This document shows positions 34,289-47,087 of a stretch of 64,000 nucleotides of DNA, one piece after another. The notes under the pieces were generated by a model. That model was not told where the DNA came from, searched no databases, and was given only the letters and a program-made list of their open reading frames with translations. A program made the position numbers and the translations under genes. How positions within the stretch are numbered: the stretch's first letter is position 1; every line of letters begins with the position of its first letter. Origin of the DNA: Hemicordylus capensis (taxonomy: Eukaryota; Chordata; Lepidosauria; Squamata; Cordylidae); contig NC_069669.1 in NCBI RefSeq assembly GCF_027244095.1, positions 10,876,501-10,940,500 of the forward strand, in the 5' to 3' direction.

Positions 34289-35860
34289 CTGTATGAATTC
34301 ACTGCCTCGGACGAAATGCCACGCACTGTGGCTTTTCACCCCTCGCAACAGATCTTTGCTTGTGGCTTCGATACCGGCGTGGTGAGGACCATCAGCTTAG
34401 CTGCCTCAAAGCTGCTTGAGGAACACAAGTACGTTTGTCTCGGAGTTCAGGTCCTGAATATTTTTGTGTGTATGAATCCAAAATGACGGGAGTTGGCGAT
34501 GGTCATTTGAAATGGGAGGTTCCTTCTGGATCGAGGGTCCCCAGATGATGTTGGACTACAACTCCCATCATTCCCTGCCACAGTGGCTTTTGTTTGGGAA
34601 CCCCTGTTAGGGATGTAGGTGGCTATTCGCCTCTGGTGGGAAACTGGAAAAGACACACTGTGTAAACCTGCCTGATTCCTTTTTTCAGGCTTGATGGTGA
34701 AGCCTGGAAAAAAAAAATCTGAAATGGGTCAGTCCAGGCAGGTCAATCACCTCACCTGCTGTTTAAGGAACCAGGCCTCAACTGATGAGGTCCTAAGCAA
34801 TTACTTTGCAATCAATGTGTGGACTGTTGCATTGGTTTCAACCTTCATAGTCACTTCTCCGTTGTGCCTAGCTTTCTTTCCCCCTTTTCGGTGTCCTCTA
34901 GGCAACACCACGACTCAATCACGGGGCTGATCTTCTCCCCAGACGGCAATTTCATGTACAGTTGCTGCGCTCGTGGGACCCTGGCTCTTTATAATTGTGC
35001 TGTCCAGAAAAGTCACATCGTCCGAGTTCTGGGTAAGATCCTTGCCTCTTGAGGCCATCTTCTTCCAGCCTGTCGGTGGAAGTCCCTAGATGGCAGAACG
35101 GAAGAATGGAAATCTAGAGGGGTGTTGTGGCATATACTGGTTAGAGTCTTGGATCAGAGAGGGAGGGAGGAAGGGAGATCTAAATCTTCCTTTTTGCACT
35201 GCAGCCCTTCCCCTGAGTGGGGCACAGTTTGGCCCACTGCTCTTATGTTTGCTTCCTAACAGAGAGGGGGCATGGAAAGAAGTTCCTATTACGGAGCTTT
35301 GCCCTGATTTTCCTGCACAAGGTGGTCTCTGTGGGTTTCCTCATGCGAATGGCGTTGGTGCAAATACACTCTGTGTCTCTTTTCACGAGTTGACCTTCAT
35401 GCAAACCCTTTGCTCAAGTCATTTTTATTTACTTTATTTTATTTTAAATATTTCTGTACCGTCCAAAACTTGCATCTCTGGGCGGTTTACCATTGAAATC
35501 ATCTACAACATTAAATCAATTGGCAATTGAGATCATTGCAAACATTTAAAACCCAATATTAAAACTATTAGAACTATCAATCTAATTCAAAGCCTGGGTG
35601 AATAAATGTGTCTTCAGTGCCTTTTTAAAAGTTGCCGGAGATGGGGAGGCTCTTGTTTAGGGTGACTTGATAGATTTCCTCCCCTCCTTTGTTTCCTCTC
35701 ATTGAACAACTGTCTGCCTCACTCCCCAGCTAATGTGGTGGTACAAGATGCTGACCACGGGCCCGATGCCTTGTCGATCAGCGCCGACGGACATCTCCTG
35801 GCCTTCGTGGGACCTTCTGAGTACATTGTGACTCTGATGGATGCCAGATCCCTAGATGAA
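34289..35860 (+). CDS. WDR90: WDR90 internal exons, unit 2 (3 exons)
   Basis: Exons 34289-34428, 34902-35032 and 35730-35860. All are open and identical in protein to unit 1. Followed 1.7 kb later by the unit 3 C-terminal exons. Confidence 0.93.
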
Positions 35861-36774
35861 GTAAGTGCCATTTCCTTCCGTCTCGGGTTGCTGCAGAAGC
35901 AGAAAGGTGTAAAAACTTTATTTCGGTCGTAGACCAGCAATACAAGAATATTAAAATAATAATGATAATAACAATAATAAGATGATAATTTAGCATTTAG
36001 CCTTTGTGGTTGTGGAGGGATAAGCAGAAACCTGTCAGCAATTTTTTATCTAAAACCAGTGAAAATGGAGAGGTCTGGAATGAGAATTGCTGCTGAGGGA
36101 CTGGGATATCTCCGGCAGTATTTAATCCAGCATAGACCATCATGATTGTTCTTAACAAAATATATTTTATTGCAAGATTGAAAGATGTTGTAACATACTG
36201 TAACACATATGCTATTTTGATTGTATTTGCATAGCAGTATCAGGTTATTCCATTTTGGCATTGCATCGCACGATACTGCCCCCCCCCGCCCTTTCTGGTT
36301 GGTTCTGTATATCTCCATGCCATGCCTGACAGACTGCAGCAATGTTGCTAGTCCTCACTGAGGTGGTAAACCTGTCTGGGTTGTAACATTTCCGGCTGCA
36401 GACACTGGGGCTCACAGGACTGAGGGTTCCTCCAATACCAGGTGGCAGGTGCGATCTCTGTACATAAAAACCTTGGGGTGGAGAAGGTTAAACGGGACTG
36501 TACCATTTCAGACTTTGGGTGGGGTATAACCTTTGAAGTTGCATTTTTTTAAAAAGTAAAGCACCTCCCTTTAAGTAGAAAGCTAGACACCCGGGAGATA
36601 TTTCAGCTCAGCCTTCTGAAGTTTTCTATTTGCAAGAAGTTTCAAGGCATTACAAGTTGGATGAACATGAAGCTGCCAGAACAGCATTTGGTCGGAGGGT
36701 CCTGCAACAGGTCCTTCTGGGTCAATAGCTCCAGCTTGGGTATTTTCCCTCCCGTGGTTGGTGCTGTGGTATGT

Positions 36775-37176
36775 CCCAAGCTTGGGTGACCTCCTACACC
36801 AGCCGAGAAAGGTACATTGGTACTCACCGTGAAGGTGTCTTCTGGCTGGTGTAGAAGAGGTCACCCAAGGCCCCCCCGGGTTGTGTTAGGCTGGAGCTGA
36901 TGATCTGGTTGTAGGGGGACAGTTTTTCTGTCTTTCTCCGCATTATTGTTTGTATATTGTTGTATATTCTGTGTTGTGTTCTGTGGTTTTCATTCCGTAG
37001 CTTGAGCTGTTTTAAGCACTGAGGAGATCCGCCCACATGCACTGGGTTAAGGATCTTCAAGTATGACTACTTCCTGCCTTTTGGAGCATGTGGGGGGGAT
37101 GTAATCCCAAGCTTGGGTGACCTCTTCTACACCAGCCAGAAGACACCTTCACGGTGAGTACCAATGTACCTTTCTT
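36775..37176. repeat. Inverted plus direct repeat complex, unit 3
   Basis: Same structure as at 82-483; by eye indistinguishable from unit 2. Confidence 0.85.
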
Positions 37177-37549
37177 TTTCAGTGGCCTTATAGGCAATCT
37201 AGGAAGAAGTGTGATTGCAATATCAGAAGCAAAGAATTTTGCAACAGAATGCAAGTTCTCCGTTTGGTTACAAAAGAAAAGCTCCTAGTCCTCATTTTTA
37301 AAGTCTTCATTTTTTGCAAATGGTGGGTTAATTTCCACTCAATGCTTAAAGAGGTTCTGCCGAGTGAGACTTGTAGTCCTTGGGGAGGGAAGGTGCTTCC
37401 CTCATCGGGGCCGAAATCTCAGATTTGGTAAATAGTGTGTCAGTTCACCAGACTTTGCACAATTCATTCCAGTCTCCGAACATGGAATGGATTTGCTCCA
37501 ACGTACACACAGCTGGTTGTGACTTCCCCTCTTGCATTTCCTCTCCTAG

Positions 37550-38618
37550 GTACCCAGCCCTCTGCCTCCCAGCCTGGCAGCCTTTTGCCCTTGGGATAAA
37601 AGCACAATCGTCTACATGGGCTTTGGGCTGCAGAAGGAGGTCTTGTTCTACAGCCTGCTGCAGAAACAGGTGCCTACGGTTTTCCTCGGTCACTTGTCTG
37701 AGATCGGCTCCAGAACAAGTTATTTTGGGATCCAATCCTTTGGATCTAACATGTCGGAACTTCTCCTTGCTTGTGTGCAGGTTGTGGAGAAGGTCCCCCT
37801 GCCTTACTTTGCCACGTCGCTGAGTTTGTCTCCTGCTGCCTGCGTCCTGGCTGTTGGCTTCAACGGTGAGTCTGGGTGTTTGTTCAGCACATAGACAGCC
37901 AGGGCTGATCTCTGAAGACCCTGCAGGAGGGTAGCTCCTAGACAAGGAGCAAGCTAAGGGGCACCAGGTATTGTGCTTCCTCCAGCAGAGGTTGCTACAT
38001 CAGGACAGCTCTGCTGGATCAGGTCCAAGGCCATTCTAGTCCAGCCTCCTGTTTCCCCCAGTTACCCACCTCTGACAAGCCCACAGTCAAGAGATGAAGG
38101 CCAGCCCTCTCTCCTGCTGTTGCTCCCCGGCAACTGGTATTGAGAGGCATCTTGGCTCTGAGGCAGGAGAGAGGGCATGCCCTCAGTTCTTGCCTGTGGG
38201 CTTCTCAGAGGCATCTAGCAAGTCACTGTGTGAAACAGGATGCTGGACTATGGAGGCCATGGGCCCGATCTCAGTAGGCTGCTGTCATATTCTTGTAGGT
38301 GTGTCCTAGTCCTCCCCCCTCCTGTCAGAATACCCCCAAACCAGCCTTGGCTGAGGTTCTCAGGAAGTGAATGACTTACCCAGTGTGGAGGACTGCACTT
38401 TTTCCTGGGCTCTCCTACAGAAAAGCCAGTCTTGGCCTCTAGCTTTGCTTACCCCCACAGAGCACCTGCTGAGGCTGATTGACCGCACAGCAAAGACAGA
38501 ACAGGACTACGCCGGCCAAGACGATGCCGTCGGCCTCTGCCGCTTCACCCCCTCCGGGAGGCGCCTCTTCACAGCTTCCTATAACGAGATCCTGGTGTGG
38601 GAGGTCCAGAGCAGATGA
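37550..38618 (+). CDS. WDR90: WDR90 C-terminal exons, unit 3 (3 exons)
   Basis: Exons 37550-37669, 37781-37865 and 38461-38618. All coding frames are intact and the peptides equal those of the other units. Paired with the internal exons 34289-35860 of unit 2. Confidence 0.93.
37993..38308. repeat. Fold-back repeat in WDR90 intron, unit 3
   Basis: Copy of the 1300-1615 element in the last WDR90 intron. Confidence 0.7.
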
Positions 38619-39900
38619 ACCCAGCTCTCTCACTCGCCTGCTCGAAGGATACCAGCATGGTGGCCGCTCGGAACTCCTCACTTTGCCCCGTTTGAGCTCC
38701 GAGAACTTCTGGTCGTGCCCAGGAGCTCTGGAGATGCCCCATTAGACCCGACACGGGACTGTTCCATGGCTTTCGAGAATATGCTTCCGATGTTTGGGGT
38801 AGAAATGGCTGATGGCAACTGACGACAATGCAGGAGTTGAGGGCCAGCTTTTGCATGGGGGACAGACGTCTCCTGGCTTGCTTGGTTTCAGACACACCTC
38901 TTCTTGATTCACAGACCCTGGATTACTTGCCTGGAAATCACCATACTGGGGGTGATCCAGGATTTGGACTCTTGGCTAGATTCCCCCTCCCCAAAACTCA
39001 AGATCATCTTGGCTCAATAGGGTAACTCTCTTGATTGGAACTGAGGCAGAGAAGCTATTTTGAGTGTCCCTCAGATGTAGGTGTTACTTGACATTTATGG
39101 GGATGGTTAGAAGTATGATCTTTTCCCCTGATCCCTGATAACAATGCCAGTAGCTAATTTATTAGTCTTCCTGGTTTCCTCGGCATGGACAGGGAGCATT
39201 CTTGGCCACCTTTTCTAAATGGGATCACAGGTGGTTTACTTAGAAAGTTCCCTCCTGGACTGGGTCATGGCTCTGTCCTCGTGTGGACTTGAGGGTGAGC
39301 AATCCTCAAACTCGTTGGCTTTTTCATAGAAGTATCCCTGACCCCAGGACAGTGACAAAGCCAAGTAACAGAATCACCCTTTTGGAATCTCCCTTGAGAA
39401 ACAGTGCAAGAAACAAGATTAAACTCTTGTTCTTCAAAAAAAACAACCCAACCAATTTTCATTTTGATAGTTGCATCTTATCTAAGTGGTGTTGAGAATT
39501 TGTAAGTCAGAAGAGATTCCCAGCTCTTTCCCCCCAGTTTGCTGAATTCTCTCAGCAGCCCAGATATGGAAACAAAATTAACTATGCTCAGCAGATACAG
39601 GATGGCCACTGGGACCAGATCTTGTGAGCACAAAGTTGCCTTTCTGATTAGAAGATTTATTTAAGGAATATTTTATAGTGAAAAATTGTGTGTTTTTTAA
39701 ACAAAGAATGCATTGGTAGTAGGGTAGAGAGCTGGTAAAATGGAAACTGGACATCAACTGACAGGGAAATAACTAATATTTCCCTCTCAGAATTAGACTG
39801 TATCAACAACACACACAACTGCATTGCTTTTGTTATTTGTAATTTATTACAAGCTGGAAGAGAAGAAAACTGGTCTGCTTGTGTTTAAGTTTTGATTCCT

Positions 39901-39906
39901 AATAAA
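39901..39906 (+). terminator. Poly(A) signal AATAAA, unit 3
   Basis: Same hexamer after the unit 3 WDR90 3' UTR (38619-39928). Confidence 0.6.
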
Positions 39907-41876
39907 CAAGTGTGTTTTTATGCACCTTTTTGATCCCTGCATTTTTCAGTAAGAGGGTGGGTGAATATATGTGTGTGCATACAGCCCTTTAGCCAGGGGA
40001 ATGAGTCGTGTGAGTGGGCAATTCCAAGGAATCGGGCATGGTATCACTTTTCCAGTAATGGAATCAGAAGCTATATCTAAGAATTCTGATTGGTATTGAT
40101 GAATTTTTGGTAAGTATGGCACTAAACATTTACACATTCACAGCATTAAACATTCACAGCAGATGTTCTCTTGCCAGTGGGAACATGTAGGATTAATTTG
40201 TAGGTTATTTTTGTAATGGAAACTATCTAGATTGATTTTTCTAGCTTTAAAAAAGGTCAAGACAAAGACATACATAATACAGCAAGAGGAGGATGTGATC
40301 TTAAGATCTTACCTTAAAGCTTCAGAAGCAGAAAGGGAATGAAATAATTCCCCTCTATTTATCAGATACTGCAGGTTAAGCTAGGAATACTGTTTCCTCT
40401 TAGCAGAAAGGTGAAGGAGACACATTTCCCCCTATCCTGGCATGAAATTACCATGTTTTCCCTTCTTTGCCCACTAACTCACCACTGATCAAAGGATGAT
40501 TCCAGGAATACAAAACTGGATATACCCAATAAAAAGCTGATTCCTTCAGACCAGGTTTGTTCAAGCCTTTCATAAAAGTTATTAGAGGTAATAAAATAGA
40601 TTCCGAAATATATACATAGACACATGGTTCAAGTGTGGCACAACCCGCAGTCTTTGGCAGTCAGTACAAAAAGAGGTGTGAAGGGAACCAAGAGATTTAA
40701 ATATTCTGGCTCAGACAGGCCTAAAAACTTTAAAATAAATTAACTGGAAGGCTGCTGACCTTCTTGAAGTAAATCTACATCTTTCAAAATACTTAAAACT
40801 TCTGATGTGATAAGTTAAAGGCCTAAGCCATCTTCATTAAGGCCTAAGAGTCAACTTCATTATGATTAAGAATACAGTATTTACACATTGCTTTTAAAAC
40901 AAAAGCAACGTTCAAAGCAGTTCATATAGCAAACGAAGAAGAAAATAAGTACCCACTGGGCTAGACCCATCCACAGATCTATGTAGGTTTGATATTGTTT
41001 CCACTTGGTGTGATGGCTATCCCTTGTTTGCATCTGGAATGAAGAGGCACACTGCTCCTGAATCTGGAGGCTCTATTTAGCCACCATCACTAGACTATTT
41101 TTTAAAAGAGCCCTCTTGGCTAGTAGTCATTAAACAAACCTTGGTTAACTCATGGGGCTCAGATAGATGGCACAGATGACCATTTTTAAAAAAAAATTAC
41201 AATAAGGGGAAAGAGGTTAAGAAATCCATTCTTTCTACGTGAGGTTTTGCCTTTGTCAAATATTACATGGTAATAAGCCACCTCTCACTTGTCTCCGCAT
41301 CCTTAAAAAGGCACCTGAAGCTAGATCAACTTAAAAGGCTGCGTTGGTGGGCGCTCTCAGACTGAAAGCCCAGCAGCCTGTCTCTCCAACATTCCTAATT
41401 TGGCAGCAGGAGGAGTCTCAGCGTCCCCTAAATCCCCATCAATCCACCTAGAAAATGTTGCTATCTGTTTAGCTGGTGCAGACAAGACATTTCAGATGTC
41501 TAAAACGTTCACGGAGAGGCCTGCTGGAATGCAGTTCTCTGTTCCAGTGTGTGTTTCACATTTTTGCATGCTTCTTTAGGACAAAAGCTGATAAGGGAAT
41601 AGCCTAGATGCTTAGCAGCATAACCCTGGCGTTGCCAAGGCGGCATTCCAGACCTTGCATAAGGCAGTCTTAGGTCCGTATTAGTTTTCCCCCACCAGAG
41701 GTCAGCAGCTGGATTTTCCACCTCAGGAACCAAAATATCAGATCGTCACCCTAGGATCTCCTAGGCTCCTTTCCCCTGGGTAGACCTACTTGTGAGGACA
41801 GCGGCCCGTTTCAGAGAGCACAGGCCCGTAAGAGAAGCAGCCAGGTTCTGCACTGGAAGACCTCCAGAATGTTCAG

Positions 41877-42162
41877 CTATGGTGCCCAAACATCTGAGCC
41901 ACGGAGAGCGTCTTCTGGCTTCTCTTGTAAGAACAGCGTTGCTGACACAGGCTGAGGTGGGGCGCAGGGGTCCTCCACTTGGTCTTCCTTGTCCCATGGA
42001 CAATCGTGGCCGGCCTCCCCATTCATGTCCTGCAGCGGGTAGTAGGTATATCCGCCACGCTTGCGTTCCTCTCGGGAGCTGCAGAAGAGGAACCTTACAT
42101 TTCCTATCACGCTGAGCACAAGCAGCAGAGCCAAGGCTGATGTGATGCCAATCCAAGTCTTC
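41877..42162 (-). CDS. Last exon of a single-pass membrane protein, unit 3
   Basis: Identical in protein to the unit 2 copy. Confidence 0.6.
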
Positions 42163-42260
42163 CTGTTGGAAAAATATTACATCTATATCATACATTTCTT
42201 TGTTGCAGCTTAAGGGGGGACGGGACGGGCTACCTAAGATCCCAAATGGTCTTCTATCGA

Positions 42261-42553
42261 TAGGATGCTGCCATGTACCGAGCCAGACCCTTGGTCCATC
42301 TAGCTCAGTACTGTTTACCCAGACTGGCAGCAGCCTCTCCAAGGTTTCAGGCAGGAGTCTCCCTCAGGCCAATCTTGGAGATGCTGCCAGGGAGGGGACT
42401 TGGAACCTTCTGCTCTTCCCAGAGTGGCCCCATCCCCGAAGGGGAATGCACATGTGTATTCTCCCATCCAAATCAGGGTGGACCCTGCTTAGCAAAGTGG
42501 GACAATTAATGCTTGCTACCACCGGACCAAGGATCTCTAGACCCAGACCTGCT
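42261..42553 (+). repeat. SINE-like repeat A, unit 3
   Basis: Copy of the 5413-5705 element. Confidence 0.65.
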
Positions 42554-43037
42554 TAGATTTAGCAGAGATGCTGCTGCATTGAGGGCTTCCAGGTCAAGCT
42601 CTGGAACCCATTTATGATGTAACAGAACATCCAGGAAGCTGAGATTTTAACTGGCTTTTAAGACTCCTCCCGCTTTTAAAACTGCTATGGTACAGGAGAC
42701 TCCAGAACACTGGAAGCTGGAGCAATTAAGCACAACAAGCAAGAATGCACAGCTTACTCTCTGAAGATGAATTCCTCCTTGAGACCAGCCTTCAGGAGAC
42801 ACTGGCTTTCTGGAAAGAGAGTCAGAGAAGAGACTGGAAAAGATGACACTCATTTGCCAGGGTGTGTTCAAGGGACTGTAGGTTTACACAACAGTAACTG
42901 ATTAAAACCAGGCTTAAGTGACATAGGAACATAGGAAGCTGGCGTACACGGAGTCAGACCCTTGGTCCATCTCGCTCAGTATTGTCTACACTGACTGGCA
43001 GTGGCTTCTCCAAGGTTTTCAGACAGGGGTCTTTCCC

Positions 43038-43388
43038 AGCCCTACCAGTTACCAATCCACACATGAACCTTTCCCCTTATCCCATGACCGCTAAGCCCCA
43101 GTACATTATGTCAACCAGATCACCTTTATCCACATGCTGTTGACACTCTCAAATAGCTCCAAAACGTTAGTGAGGCAAGACTTGCCCTTGCAGAAGCCAG
43201 GCTGGTTCAGCAAGGCCTGTTCTTCTAGGTGCTTAACCAATTTTGCTCTTAAGCCTGCTTTCCATCAATTTACCCAACACAGTAGTTAAGCTAACCGGCC
43301 TGTAGTTTTCCAGGTCCCCCCACCACCGGGTCCTTTTTTGTTAACTACTTCCCAGTCCTCTGGCACAGAGTCTGATTGTAGGGACAAA
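43038..43388 (-). mobile_element. LINE reverse-transcriptase fragment, unit 3
   Basis: Copy of the 6190-6540 fragment with the same breaks. Confidence 0.65.
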
Positions 43389-43767
43389 TGACATATTTTT
43401 GCTAAGAGCAAATGTTGCTTGAAGAGCAGTGGAGACCAACCAGCTTCACCCACCACATCATCTTCCTCTCCCTACGCCTGGAACAGCATTCAGGGAGAGA
43501 GAGAGAGATAACACCATCTAGACTAAGCTCTTCATCCAACCATGTTCCCTGGAGCATCACAAAATCAGAATCTGAAATCGATTCCATCAAGGAGACATCC
43601 TTAATCTTAGACCTCCAACCAGCCATACTCCATGTTATCAAAGACAAAAGCCTTTCAGATCTCACAGATGTTACATGTCACTTAATTACGTCCAAATGAT
43701 GAATTGCAGTTCCTTCTCTATTGGGTGCTGGTTCTTCTGAACTTGTAATTGACAGAGGGAGTCCATT

Positions 43768-44787
43768 CAATCCAACAGAATCACCTCCATTGCCTCAAAC
43801 GAAGGTTGAGACCACAAATGCTGTCTTTCCAATGGTGTTGAACTTAAAGGGTTCAGTGAACATGTGGAAAAAAAGTGGCTTGTTCGGGAGGGTCTCAAGG
43901 AGAAAGCCAGTTCTCAAGAAAGGCCACATTAAAGCTCGTTTGAGCTTTGCCAGAAGGCACCTTGAAGATTCTGATGCCAAATGGAAAAAGGTCTTATGGT
44001 CCGATGAGACCAAGATTGAACTATTTGGCCTCAACTGACAGTACCACTGGTGTAAATCCAACGCAGCTCACCATCCACAACACACCATACCTACAGTGAA
44101 GCATGGAGGTGGCAGCATCCTGTTGTGGGGGTGTTTCTCTGCCTCAGGGACTGGGGCTCTCGTTAGGGTAGAAGGAAAAATGGATGGCGCAAAATACCGT
44201 CAGATTCTGGAAGAAAACCTGCTACCCTCTGCCAGACAGTTGAGGATGGGCAGAAGATTCACCTTTCAACATGACAACGATCCGAAGCACACAGCAAAAT
44301 TGACCACACAGTGGCTGTAGGAGAAGAAAGTGAACGTCCTCATGTGGCCCAGTCAGAGCCCAGACCTAAATCCCATAGAAAATCTGTGGAGAGATTTGAA
44401 GATAGCAGTCCACCAACACCTACCATCCAATGTGACCGAACTTGAACAGTTCTGTATGGAGGAGTGGGCAAATATTGCTCCGTCTAGATGTGCAAGGTTG
44501 ATAGAGAAGTATCCCAACAGACTCAAGGCTGTTATTAAAGCAAAAGGTGGTTCAGCAAAATATTGACATTGGGGGGGTGATCCTTTTTCAATCTCAGTAA
44601 TTCTTGTTTTTTATTTCTGACACTGTTTCTGGACTGTAATTGTGATGTTTTTCAGTTGGATGTTATAGGTTGCATTGGATAAGTACAGCTGGTGAAGGGA
44701 ATTTTCTTTGTGTTTTCATTTCAGGATGTAAGGGAACCAGAATTTAAGGTCTATCAAAGGGGGTGATTCTTTCCAATACCCACTGTA
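43768..44787 (+). mobile_element. Broken Tc1/mariner transposon, unit 3
   Basis: Same as the unit 2 copy apart from a private silent base change at 44189. Confidence 0.9.
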
Positions 44788-45066
44788 AATGAGTCAAGAA
44801 GACACACATTTTGGTCACCAATTTCAACCACAGGGTGACCTTCTGATTTAACCTGTTTCACTTCATTACTCCGTAGAGCTTCTTCACATTCAATCAGCCT
44901 AAAACCAGGGGCCTCACAATCCTTTTCAAGCAGTAGTCATGTTGCCTGTTTCATAAACTCCGGGTCAAGGATCACTTTGTGATGTTCATGGATGGGATCC
45001 AGATGATCCCAATTTTGAAAATTCTATCCACCTATGGCCGATGAGACTTTAGATCTAAGAAATTGA

Positions 45067-45674
45067 CTTGGGGTCTTGCTTCAGAGAATTGTGTCAATTC
45101 CTCCTTTAGCATCACTATTGAAGAATGTTTCTATCATTTCTCTGGTTTTTCGACACCGGTGGTTTTAAGGGAGAAATCTCTTCCCCCCTGCAGCAAGTAT
45201 GATGGTTTTAAAATAAAATCAGTAGGATCATTTGGTGCTTCCCTCTCTCCCTTGATCCTTTCAAATCCTTTAAATTGTTTCCGATTGATTAGAAACCTGA
45301 CTGATGATTATCACTGTTTCAGCTGTCAAGAGGCAGAAGGAGGCAGATGAACCTGAAAATGCAGATCTAACTTGGGGTCTTGCTTCAGAGAATTGTGTCA
45401 ATTCCTCCTTTAGCATCACTGTTGAAGAATGTTTCTATCATTTCTCTGGTTTTTCGACACCGGTGGTTTTAAGGGAGAAATCTCTTCCCCCCTGCAGCAA
45501 GTATGATGGTTTTAGAATTAAATCAGTAGGATCATTTGGTGCTTCCCTCTCTCCCTTGATCCTTTCAAATCCTTTAAATTGTTTCCGATTGATTAGAAAC
45601 CTGACTGATGATTATCACTGTTTCAGCTGTCAAGAGGCAGAAGGAGGCAGATGAACCTGAAAAAGCAGATCTAA
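45067..45674. repeat. 304-bp tandem repeat, two copies, unit 3
   Basis: Copies start at 45067 and 45371, matching unit 2. Confidence 0.92.
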
Positions 45675-46544
45675 CTTGGTCATAAACCTCATTTGTAGCA
45701 GTATCTAATCCAGAAGGATCTGGAGAGTCCCTCAAGATAGACGATGAATCTGCATTGTTAAACAAAGCCTCTAGAGAGCCTCCTACTTGTGCTTGAGAAT
45801 TGTTTGCTGTGGGCAAGGATATCCCGATCTCAGCATTATTATTTGGTGCTTCCATTCTCTCAGTTACAGAACCTAATTTAGGGATAGAGTCAGAAATAGT
45901 TCTCCCTGGTGAGATGTCTGCCAGAGGAACAAATGTATTCGAGGTTCTAAAGGAACTGAAAAGACTTACTCATTCCTGTTTTTTAGAATATTTTTGGATT
46001 TTTGCTTGCTTAGATTTCTCTCTCCCTTCTATGGACCGTGTGGGCTGTTTCTCGGGCACTTCTTGTTTCCCGTTCTTGAATGTAGGGCTGTAACTTCCTC
46101 TAACCAACAACATGGATGGAAGTAAAAACCACATTCCTCGCCAGGAAGAAGTCCATGGGTTGGGAAAGAAGATGAGATGACGCTGTGTGGATGAATCCGT
46201 GGGGGCCAGCTGTGGGAACGAGGTCACGGTCTCAACAGCACATGCCCTTGCCTTATCAGGCAAAGAAATTCTTAGAGGGAATCCTCTATGTTGATGGCAA
46301 GGGCTCTGGGCCAGAGAGGTCAGGAGGGGAGTAAGCTCCTCCAGCTCCTCCCTCTTTCTCTTCCATACAGAGGCCCTGGAGCATCTGCAATGAGAGCAGG
46401 GCTTGGGAAAAGGGCAGAGGAACCTCCCCATCCCTGAGAAATGGCGGCAGATTCTGGGCTGGCGTTCCCAAAGGGAGCAAGAGAAATGGCATCCCCACCT
46501 GATTTTGGCCACAAGCTTGTCCAGTGTCCATGAGCTGATTGCCC

Positions 46545-47041
46545 TCAGTCATCCCAGAACTCAACATCTTGGAGCAGGTCCTCTGTTTGGGAGAGAAGAC
46601 AAGAGAATTCATGAGAGCACGGCTTGGTTTGGGAAAGGGGCAGAGGACCCTCCCCATCCCCGAGAAATGGAGGCAGGTTCTGGGATGGAATTCCCAAAGG
46701 AAACAAGAGAAACGGCTTCCCCAGCTGCAGTTTGGCCACAAGGCCTTCCTCAGGGAGCGCCATGTTCCCCCTAGGGCTGGATTGGGAAGCGAAGGCACTT
46801 TCTCTGGGGAGGGCACTTGGAGGCAAGGGTGGAGGAGCATGTGGGGTCCTCGGAGACCCACAGAGGGCCCAGAGGGAGCTCTGCCTAGGCCCAGAGCAGG
46901 GAGGGAGCTCTGTCTGCCCCGTTTCCATGGGGATGGATGCTACCTTCACTAGATGAAGTGCTGTCTTGGTCTTTGGCCTGGGCTGCCATCCTCCACACCT
47001 GAAGAACCGCAAAGGGCAGCAGGGGCTTAATCTTCTCTGCC

Positions 47042-47087
<46 letters not shown>

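Larger units (their letters stand above)
18262..36693. repeat. Tandem array unit 2 (18.43 kb)
   Basis: Nearly identical to unit 3. It shares with unit 3, against units 1 and 4, a 13-bp deletion near 21789, loss of one copy of a 12-bp duplication near 23171, and many substitutions. Private features include a small cluster of changes near 29965-29997, one changed base in the minus-strand exon near 30431, and the longest (TA)n tract. Confidence 0.97.
43402..46113 (-). mobile_element. Minus-strand LINE with nested Tc1, unit 3
   Basis: Copy of 6554-9264 with the same nested insertion and tandem repeat. Confidence 0.55.
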